Shown here: positions 1 through 4,062 of the stretch, in pieces | How the letters are laid out: the number at the start of each line of letters is the position of its first letter | Position numbering within the stretch: position 1 is the stretch's first letter | DNA from: an uncultured Bacillota bacterium | GTDB taxonomy: Bacteria > Bacillota > Clostridia > Peptostreptococcales > Anaerovoracaceae | DNA: 6,280 bases | Assembly (NCBI GenBank): GCA_946541435.1 | Contig: CAMNJK010000094.1 | Coordinates: 1-6,280, forward strand | Reading direction: 5' to 3' | Program-made: the position numbers and the translations under genes | The notes under the pieces: generated by a model | The model's database searches: none | What the model was told of the DNA's origin: nothing | Seen by the model: the letters and a program-made list of their open reading frames with translations, nothing else

Positions 1-15
1 TGAACGAACCGATCC

Positions 16-31
16 CCGCAGTTGCCTGCGG
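16..31. repeat. Inverted repeat overlapping the -35 of the first promoter
   Basis: CCGCAG (16-21) and CTGCGG (26-31) are perfect 6-bp complementary arms around a 4-base loop TTGC. The -35 hexamer of the following promoter occupies the loop and the start of the right arm. It could be an operator or the remains of a hairpin from the gene upstream of the window. There is no T-run after it, so it is not a convincing intrinsic terminator. Function is unknown. Confidence 0.4.
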
Positions 32-50
32 CGATGGAGATTGATATAAT
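22..50 (+). promoter_or_regulatory. Housekeeping-type promoter of the L,D-transpeptidase gene
   Basis: The -35 TTGCCT (22-27, 4/6 of consensus) and -10 TATAAT (45-50, perfect) are separated by 17 bases, and TG at 42-43 makes it an extended -10. Transcription is predicted to start near 57, giving a leader of about 19 nt that just contains the AAGGAG ribosome binding site. This rules out translation from the ATG at 34 or any earlier codon, because those lie inside the promoter. Confidence 0.75.
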
Positions 51-75
51 AGATGCATTCAAGGAGACAGGCAAT

Positions 76-1386
76 ATGAAAAGATATATATCAATACTGG
101 CAGTCATCTGCATGATCCTGACCATGGTCCCGGCGGCTTCTTTCGCTGCTGAGAGCGTATCGGCAATAGACGATGCAACGGCTGCGGCCGGGCAAACACC
201 AGCTTTTGCAGAGCCTGCGGAGACGGACCCCACCACCGTGACCACGCCCGCCGGCTGGACAGCCAACGGACAGAACTGGCTCTACTACCAGAACGGGACT
301 GCCCTCCTGGGATTCCAGAGCTTCGGCGCCAGCACCTACTTCTTTGACGCCATGGGCCTGCTTCAGTGGGGCTTCAGGAACATCAACGGGGCGAAATACT
401 ATTTCGATGAGACGGAGCTGACCCCGGGAACCACCCCGGGCGATCCCGGACAGCGGCTGGGGGTCATGCACACCGGCTGGCTCAGGGATCACGACGACGG
501 CACCGGGAAGATCGCCACCTATTACTTCCAGGCCAACGGTCAGGCAAAGGCTGGCGGGTTCCTCAGGGAAGGCAAGTACAGATACTTCTTCAAGAAGAGC
601 GGCAGGATGAAGACCGGCTGGCTGAAGCGGAACGGAAAGAAGTTTTACCTGCGGCCCGACGGGACATACAAGGGCGCGGCCCTTACAGGCCTGCATGCCA
701 TCGACGGGGACCGCTATTTCTTCAATGACAACGGCGTCATGAAGAAGGGCGTCATCCAGTACAACGAAGAACTCTATTATTTCGATCCCGACGGGAAGGC
801 GCAGAAGAGCAAAGGCTGGTTCACCGGAGCGGACAAGAAGAAACGCTACTGCTACGGCAAGGGACGCATCGCCTCCGGGACCGTGAAGATCGGCAGCACC
901 TGGTATGTCTTTGACACCGCCAGCGGGGCCTATCTGAAGACCCTGGGCGACGACACCGACAGAGCGGTGCAGAAGTACAGCAGCAAGACCGATAAGCTGC
1001 TGTATGTGAAACGGGCGGATCATTACGTCAGAGTCTACACCGGCAGCAAGGGCAACTGGAAGCACTATTCCACCATGACCTGTTCCGTAGGGGCAAAATC
1101 CACGCCCACACCCAAGGGGAGCTTCACCATCGGCAGCAAGGACGAGGTCCAGGTGAATTCCAAGCAGACGGTGAACTGGTGGTACAACACGCATTTTTAC
1201 GGGAGCCTGCAGTTCCAGAGCATCCTGTACTACACGGACGCGGAGACAAAGAAGCCGGCCCATGTCAAGGTCTATGACGGACGCCTGGGCCAGAACATCT
1301 CGGATGGGTGCATCCGCCTGTCCCTGGCCAACGCGGAGTGGATCTATAAGAATGTGACCGAAGGGACCAAGGTCATTATCAAATAG
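76..1386 (+). CDS. Secreted cell-wall-binding-repeat protein with C-terminal L,D-transpeptidase (YkuD) domain
   Basis: A 436-residue exported protein predicted to act on peptidoglycan. The start at 76 has AAGGAG nine bases upstream; an 18-residue longer frame would begin inside the promoter. Residues 1-25 form a signal peptide (MKRY, a hydrophobic core, likely cleavage after A24 or A25). Residues about 26-58 are an Ala/Thr/Pro-rich linker. Residues about 60-290 hold roughly ten aromatic/glycine repeats of the choline-binding (CW_binding) kind, beginning near 61, 79, 98, 133, 160, 180, 204, 224, 246 and 267, which normally bind wall polymers. Residues about 306-436 are a YkuD domain ending in the SDGCIRL motif (S409, D410, C412 nucleophile, R414). 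Family members make 3-3 peptidoglycan cross-links. Usual motifs are SHGC and an upstream HS; here they read SDGC and FQS (Q381-S382), so both expected histidines are absent. It may be a variant subclass or catalytically altered. It has its own promoter. The domain call is firm; catalytic activity is uncertain. Confidence 0.9.
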   Translation: MKRYISILAVICMILTMVPAASFAAESVSAIDDATAAAGQTPAFAEPAETDPTTVTTPAGWTANGQNWLYYQNGTALLGFQSFGASTYFFDAMGLLQWGFRNINGAKYYFDETELTPGTTPGDPGQRLGVMHTGWLRDHDDGTGKIATYYFQANGQAKAGGFLREGKYRYFFKKSGRMKTGWLKRNGKKFYLRPDGTYKGAALTGLHAIDGDRYFFNDNGVMKKGVIQYNEELYYFDPDGKAQKSKGWFTGADKKKRYCYGKGRIASGTVKIGSTWYVFDTASGAYLKTLGDDTDRAVQKYSSKTDKLLYVKRADHYVRVYTGSKGNWKHYSTMTCSVGAKSTPTPKGSFTIGSKDEVQVNSKQTVNWWYNTHFYGSLQFQSILYYTDAETKKPAHVKVYDGRLGQNISDGCIRLSLANAEWIYKNVTEGTKVIIK

Positions 1387-1417
1387 CCTTCGGACATGAT
1401 TCAGCGGCCTTCGGACA
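1386..1417. repeat. 11-bp direct repeat, 21-bp spacing, upstream of the second promoter
   Basis: GCCTTCGGACA occurs at 1386-1396 and again, identically, at 1407-1417, with starts 21 bases apart (two helical turns). The first copy begins in the last base of the transpeptidase stop codon. The pair ends 7 bases before the -35 of the next promoter, where activators or response regulators commonly bind as tandem dimers. The repeat is seen directly; the regulatory role is inference. Confidence 0.5.
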
Positions 1418-1424
1418 AGACATC

Positions 1425-1454
1425 TTGCATGAACGGCGGCATATCTGATAAAAT
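1425..1454 (+). promoter_or_regulatory. Promoter of the two small membrane-protein genes
   Basis: The -10 TAAAAT (1449-1454, 5/6) has an extended TG at 1446-1447. The best -35 is TTGCAT (1425-1430, only 3/6) at an 18-base spacing. A weak -35 plus a good extended -10 fits a promoter helped by an activator, and the 21-bp-spaced direct repeat lies just upstream. A short inverted repeat CAAGA-CA-TCTTG (1416-1427) overlaps the -35. Predicted transcription start is near 1461, leaving a leader of about 48 nt. Confidence 0.55.
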
Positions 1455-1508
1455 AGCGGAAACGGGAAATCAGCAAGGTACAAAGCGCAATAATCAAGGA
1501 GAATTATT

Positions 1509-1910
1509 ATGGCATGTTTTTTGGTAAGCGCGGCTGAGGCTGTTGTGGTGACAGGCCTTGAAAAGCACGAAGAAAAGGTTGAACAGGCGAGGATCGAAAA
1601 AGGCGAACCGGAACCGGCGCTGAAGAAGATCCCCATGAGCAGGAAGCTGAAGTGGCTGAGCCACATGCTCTGGGGCGGCGCGGTGCTGCTGGCCTTCGAA
1701 CACGTGTGGCACGGAGAAATCGTTCCCTGGTTCCCATTCCTGACGGCAATGTCTGATCCGGCGGATGCCTCAGAGATGTTTGGTGAGATGGCGACCGTGG
1801 GCGTAGCCATGGCTGCGATCATCACACTGACCTGGCTCGTGATGTGGAAGGTATCGGATATGATCATGGCAAGATCGCCGGAGACCATTTCCGCGGAAAC
1901 GAAAGCATAA
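1509..1910 (+). CDS. Small membrane protein of unknown function, first of a pair
   Basis: A 133-residue protein with no function I can assign. The start has AAGGAG seven bases upstream. The N-terminus (MACFLVSAAEA) is short and hydrophobic with a Cys at position 3; residues about 17-46 are strongly charged and probably cytoplasmic. Two membrane helices are visible, about 48-66 and 94-115. The loop between them (about 67-93) is rich in Pro, Phe and acidic residues and is predicted to be outside by the positive-inside rule. H65, H68 and E70 in a HVWHGE stretch at the membrane edge, with H52 and E64 inside helix 1, could bind a metal or cofactor, but this is speculation. It is followed after 16 bases by another small membrane protein with a similar acidic, Pro/Phe-containing outer loop, so the two probably form one complex. 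I believe similar pairs occur in other Clostridia but cannot verify this here. Confidence 0.8.
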   Translation: MACFLVSAAEAVVVTGLEKHEEKVEQARIEKGEPEPALKKIPMSRKLKWLSHMLWGGAVLLAFEHVWHGEIVPWFPFLTAMSDPADASEMFGEMATVGVAMAAIITLTWLVMWKVSDMIMARSPETISAETKA

Positions 1911-1926
1911 TAAAGGAGGCGGTATC

Positions 1927-2298
1927 ATGACACTGCTGATAACTGTCTTCGCGGCTGTGATCGCGACTGTGAAATGGTATACGCGGCGGAATGACGATCT
2001 GCAGCTGGGGATCCTGCTCTTCATGTTCTGGGGCGCGTCTCTGATGTGGCTGGTGGATGCCATCTTCGAGTATGTACAGGAGGGGGCGGACTTCTTCACG
2101 CCGGCGCCTTCAGACATGCTGAATGACGCTTTCCTCGGTCTGTCAGTGGTGGCCCTGGCCCTGGTCATCTGGGTGGTCAGACTCCTGGTCACAGATCCGG
2201 CGGGTGTGGTCAGAGCATCCATGGTGAGATCCGCCGAAAAGGACAGACAAAAAAAGCGTGAAGCGGATCCTGGGCACCGCGTAGGAACAATCGAATAG
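1927..2298 (+). CDS. Small membrane protein of unknown function, second of a pair
   Basis: A 123-residue protein, function not recognised. A near-perfect ribosome binding site AAAGGAGG (1912-1919) lies seven bases before the ATG, and the gap to the preceding stop is only 16 bases, so the two genes are almost certainly one operon. Three membrane helices are visible at about 2-17, 26-48 and 68-88. Basic KWYTRR (16-21) and the basic tail (96-111, RASMVRSAEKDRQKKR) place those parts inside, leaving the loop 49-67 (FEYVQEGADFF then TPAPSDMLND) outside. D44 and E48 at the end of helix 2 and the acidic loop resemble the outer loop of the upstream partner. The last 35 residues are charged and probably disordered. 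The operon ends at the intrinsic terminator just downstream. It is a real gene by ribosome binding site, spacing and composition; its role is open. Confidence 0.8.
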   Translation: MTLLITVFAAVIATVKWYTRRNDDLQLGILLFMFWGASLMWLVDAIFEYVQEGADFFTPAPSDMLNDAFLGLSVVALALVIWVVRLLVTDPAGVVRASMVRSAEKDRQKKREADPGHRVGTIE

Positions 2299-2312
2299 AA
2301 ACGATCGCTGCA

Positions 2313-2340
2313 TTGACAACGTCCGGAAAGATGATATAAT
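2313..2340 (+). promoter_or_regulatory. Near-consensus promoter of the queuosine-precursor transporter, embedded in a terminator
   Basis: TTGACA (2313-2318, 6/6) and TATAAT (2335-2340, 6/6) are 16 bases apart, with an extended TG at 2332-2333. Predicted transcription start is near 2347. The spacer holds the left arm of the upstream operon's terminator hairpin and the -10 box lies in its loop. A transcript starting near 2347 lacks the left arm and cannot form the hairpin, so it escapes termination, while read-through RNA from the upstream operon contains both arms. Confidence 0.85.
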
Positions 2341-2359
2341 CTTTTCCGGACGTTTTTTT
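2318..2359 (+). terminator. Intrinsic terminator of the small membrane-protein operon
   Basis: AACGTCCGGAAA (2318-2329) pairs perfectly with TTTCCGGACGTT (2343-2354), giving a 12-bp stem, a 13-base loop, and a run of seven T (2353-2359). It begins 20 bases after the stop codon at 2298. The loop carries the TATAAT of the next gene's promoter. Confidence 0.9.
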
Positions 2360-2364
2360 CGTCT

Positions 2365-2416
2365 AAAGCAGTTCGGGTCCGATATCCTGCTTTTAAAATA
2401 TTAAAACCAAAGGAGA
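2365..2416 (+). ncRNA. Candidate class I preQ1 riboswitch in the transporter leader
   Basis: A leader of about 80 nt precedes a queuosine-precursor transporter. Stem P1 is AAAGCAG (2365-2371) with CTGCTTT (2387-2393). Its 15-base loop starts with UUC (2372-2374) directly after the closing G, and has a C (2386) directly before the 3' strand of P1, the place of the ligand-pairing cytosine in class I aptamers. An A-rich tail (2394-2406) follows, then ACC (2406-2408), which can pair with GGU (2376-2378) in the loop as the pseudoknot helix P2. The ribosome binding site AAAGGAGA (2409-2416) starts right after that helix, so ligand binding would hide it and block translation. The tail is a few bases longer than in the shortest known examples. 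The class call rests on recalled architecture, not a covariance search. Confidence 0.6.
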
Positions 2417-2425
2417 GACAATTCA

Positions 2426-3160
2426 ATGAATCTGATCAAGCGTGAGCTGGAGGATTACCGCATCCTGCTGCGGAATATCCCCAGTCTGGTTATTTCTCTG
2501 TTCATCGTGAGCGTTATCATGATGAACCTTCTGGCAAACAAGGAACTGTTTTCGACACAGTATCTGGCTCTGGACTGCGGTTTTGTCCTGAGCTGGATCA
2601 GTTTTCTGTGCATGGATATGATCTGTAAACGGTTCGGCCCCAAGCCCGCGGCCAAGGTATCCATTCTGGCCATGGTGATCAATCTGGCGGCCTGCGGCGT
2701 GTTCAAGCTGATGTCCCTGAGCCCCGGCATGTGGGGTGAATTCTACTCCACCGGCAGCATGGATGTAAACAACGCGCTGAACGCCACCATCGGCGGAAGC
2801 TGGTTCGTGGTTCTGGGCAGCAGTCTGGCCATGGTCTGCGCGGCCGTCTGCAACTCCGCCATCAACCAGGGCATCGCCAAGCGGCTGAACTTTGGGGGTT
2901 ACAAAGCTTTTGCCGTTCGTTCTTTCGTGTCCACCGGACTGGCCCAGTTCGTGGATAATTTCGTGTTTGCCACGGTGGTTTCCCTGCATTTCTTCGGATG
3001 GAGCTGGACACAGGTCTTCTTCTGCTCCCTGACCGGCGCGGTGATGGAACTGCTCTGTGAAGTGATCTTCAGTCCCATGGGATATCGTGTCAGCCAGCAG
3101 TGGGAAGAAGAGAAGGTGGGAGAACAGTATCTGCGCTACAGCCAGGCAATGAACGCATGA
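2426..3160 (+). CDS. VUT/YhhQ-family queuosine-precursor transporter
   Basis: A 244-residue integral membrane protein of the VUT (vitamin uptake transporter) family, COG1738, whose characterised members import queuosine precursors such as preQ0, preQ1 or queuine for tRNA modification. Six membrane helices are visible at about 18-36, 48-66, 76-97, 124-147, 167-187 and 194-215. Features typical of the family are MNLLANKE (33-40) at the end of helix 1, the acidic DCG (50-52) and CMDM (62-65) around helix 2, then KRFGPK (68-73), the VDNFVF segment (176-181), and the ending ELLCEVIFSPMGYRV (208-222). Length matches the family. The start has AAAGGAGA about nine bases upstream and no closer alternative. 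The 24-residue tail is charged. It has its own promoter, and a preQ1-like leader supports the substrate. No T-rich terminator follows, so read-through into bioY is possible. Family is confident; the exact precursor is inferred. Confidence 0.9.
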   Translation: MNLIKRELEDYRILLRNIPSLVISLFIVSVIMMNLLANKELFSTQYLALDCGFVLSWISFLCMDMICKRFGPKPAAKVSILAMVINLAACGVFKLMSLSPGMWGEFYSTGSMDVNNALNATIGGSWFVVLGSSLAMVCAAVCNSAINQGIAKRLNFGGYKAFAVRSFVSTGLAQFVDNFVFATVVSLHFFGWSWTQVFFCSLTGAVMELLCEVIFSPMGYRVSQQWEEEKVGEQYLRYSQAMNA

Positions 3161-3183
3161 TGATTCTGCCCGGAGGCCCCCTG

Positions 3184-3279
3184 GGTTAACAAACTTGCAG
3201 CACGGGTTGACAAACAGGCAACGGAGGTTTACAATCCGAAGTGATGAACGTTTACAATTGCTGAGAGAAGTTTACGGTT
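3184..3279. repeat. Five direct repeats of a BirA-operator-like half-site upstream of bioY
   Basis: GTTAACAAAC (3185-3194), GTTGACAAAC (3206-3215), GTTTACAATC (3227-3236), GTTTACAATT (3250-3259) and GTTTACGGTT (3270-3279) all point the same way, with start-to-start distances of 21, 21, 23 and 20 bases. With its flanking G, the first reads GGTTAACAA (3184-3192), the right half of the Firmicutes BirA operator (TTGTTAACC, spacer, GGTTAACAA). No left half (TTGTNAAC) is present in the intergenic region. Repeats 2 and 3 contain the -35 and -10 of the bioY promoter. The last repeat is degenerate. BirA binding is inferred from the motif, the bioY target and the nearby birA. Confidence 0.7.
3207..3235 (+). 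promoter_or_regulatory. bioY promoter built from the repeat array
   Basis: TTGACA (3207-3212, 6/6) and TACAAT (3230-3235, 5/6) are separated by 17 bases. Each hexamer lies within one unit of the 21-bp-spaced repeat array; the repeat carrying the -35 has a G where its neighbours have A or T, which makes the -35 perfect. Predicted transcription start is near 3242, leaving repeats 4 and 5 in the leader. A protein on the repeats would exclude RNA polymerase. Confidence 0.75.
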
Positions 3280-3295
3280 TGGGGCAGGTACAGAA

Positions 3296-3883
3296 ATGGT
3301 GTCCGGGACAAGACAAATGAAATATTCCAAAACAACGTATATGGCCCTGTGCGGATTGTTCGCCGCGCTGATGGCCATTTGTTCATTTATTTCCATTCCG
3401 CTGGGATTCACACCGGTGCCGGTCAATCTGGCTACACTGGGCGTGTTTCTGGCCGGCGGTCTGCTGGGGAAAAAATACGGGACCATCAGTCTGGCAGTCT
3501 ATGTGCTGCTGGGCGCGGTGGGCATCCCCGTTTTCGCCGAGTTCCGGGGCGGGCTCAGCGTCCTGGCCGGACCCACGGGCGGCTATATCATCGGATATAT
3601 CGCAGCAGCCTTTTTGGTCGGGCTGATCGTGGACGCAGGGCTGCAGGATCGCAGAAGCAGGATCGACCAGTCCCGGGGGCGCCAGCTCCTGATCTGTGTG
3701 ATCGCCATGATCATCGGTCTGCTGGCCTGCTATCTGCTGGGGACCATCTGGTTCATCGTCTCCACCCATACCGGGGTCGCCGCTTCTCTGGGCATGTGCG
3801 TGATCCCTTTCCTGCCCGGTGACGCGCTGAAGATCGCAGCAGGCGCCATTCTTGTACAGAAGCTGCGGCGGTATCTCAATTGA
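3296..3883 (+). CDS. bioY: BioY, substrate-binding S component of the biotin ECF transporter
   Basis: A 195-residue membrane protein that captures biotin outside the cell and works with the shared ECF energy module (EcfT and two ATPases), which is not encoded in this window. Hallmarks are FTPVPVNLATLGVFLAGG (38-55), where most homologues have a PVP..LQT-like stretch, the conserved LAGPTGGYIIGY segment (90-101), and PFLPGDALKI (171-180) before the last helix. About six hydrophobic segments fit the fold, and the length is usual. The start is uncertain: ATG 3296 has only GGGGCAGG upstream, and an in-frame ATG at 3317 has only GGGA; neither is a strong ribosome binding site, so poor initiation may be part of its control. 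The first 14 residues add little to the domain. It has its own promoter within a repeat array likely bound by BirA, and is closed by a terminator at 3945-3974. Confidence 0.93.
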   Translation: MVSGTRQMKYSKTTYMALCGLFAALMAICSFISIPLGFTPVPVNLATLGVFLAGGLLGKKYGTISLAVYVLLGAVGIPVFAEFRGGLSVLAGPTGGYIIGYIAAAFLVGLIVDAGLQDRRSRIDQSRGRQLLICVIAMIIGLLACYLLGTIWFIVSTHTGVAASLGMCVIPFLPGDALKIAAGAILVQKLRRYLN

Positions 3884-3894
3884 TCAATCAGAAC

Positions 3895-3941
3895 AAGTAT
3901 CCTTTGCGCCTGGTTCCCGCCAGAATACTTCGTCAGGCGCA
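3895..3941 (+). other. Structured 3' region after bioY with interleaved helices
   Basis: Two perfect helices can form but interleave: AAGTAT (3895-3900) with ATACTT (3925-3930), and TGCGCCTG (3905-3912) with CAGGCGCA (3934-3941). A small CTGG/CCAG hairpin (3910-3913 with 3920-3923) fits inside the first. The two main helices must therefore either alternate or form a pseudoknot. The region sits between the bioY stop and its terminator. It may protect the 3' end or be a small RNA element; there is no evidence beyond pairing. Confidence 0.4.
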
Positions 3942-3944
3942 GCG

Positions 3945-3974
3945 AAAAACCGGCTCCGGTGAAGCCGGTTTTTT
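3945..3974 (+). terminator. Intrinsic terminator of bioY
   Basis: AAAAACCGGCT (3945-3955) pairs with AGCCGGTTTTT (3963-3973), an 11-bp stem with a 7-base loop, followed by one more T for a run of six (3969-3974). The A-run on the left arm would also allow it to work on the reverse strand. It separates bioY from birA. Confidence 0.9.
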
Positions 3975-3975
3975 G

Positions 3976-4004
3976 TTGAAAGATGCCCGTTGTCGGCGTA
4001 AAAT
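3976..4004 (+). promoter_or_regulatory. birA promoter
   Basis: TTGAAA (3976-3981, 5/6) and TAAAAT (3999-4004, 5/6) are exactly 17 bases apart. The -35 starts two bases after the terminator's T-run. Predicted start is near 4011, leaving a leader of about 52 nt with GGAGGAG (4049-4055). No BirA-type half-site is present here, suggesting birA itself is not under the control proposed for bioY. Confidence 0.7.
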
Positions 4005-4015
4005 AGTTACACTAT
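4003..4015. repeat. Small inverted repeat over the birA transcription start
   Basis: ATAGT (4003-4007) and ACTAT (4011-4015) are perfect complementary arms around TAC. They overlap the end of the -10 box and the predicted start of transcription, a typical repressor position, but 5-bp arms can occur by chance. Confidence 0.25.
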
Positions 4016-4062
4016 GACAGAGGGCCGTCACACTTGTTCGGCGGACCCGGAGGAGAAAAGAG

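Noticed and set aside
22..75. A longer N-terminus for the transpeptidase starting upstream of 76
   Set aside because: This stretch contains the -35 and -10 boxes, and the signal peptide begins properly at 76 behind AAGGAG.
91..1497. A 468-codon open frame on the reverse strand across the transpeptidase gene
   Set aside because: It lies wholly opposite a clear gene with signal peptide, repeats and YkuD domain; the translation shows no recognisable domain, and such frames are common opposite GC-rich codons.
1770..2426. A 218-codon reverse-strand frame over the small membrane-protein genes and the terminator
   Set aside because: It would cross the terminator/promoter element and the riboswitch leader and matches no known protein; the + strand genes have strong ribosome binding sites.
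2423..2989. A 188-codon reverse-strand frame opposite the VUT transporter
   Set aside because: Its composition (His, Gln, Gly, Asp rich) is the mirror of hydrophobic codons on the other strand.
3169..3185. Possible terminator after the VUT gene (CCCGG with CTGGG)
   Set aside because: Only five pairs including a G-U, and no T-run; not enough to call a terminator.
3184..3279. Replication iterons or DnaA boxes
   Set aside because: Units do not match the DnaA box, no replication gene is adjacent, and they overlap the bioY promoter.
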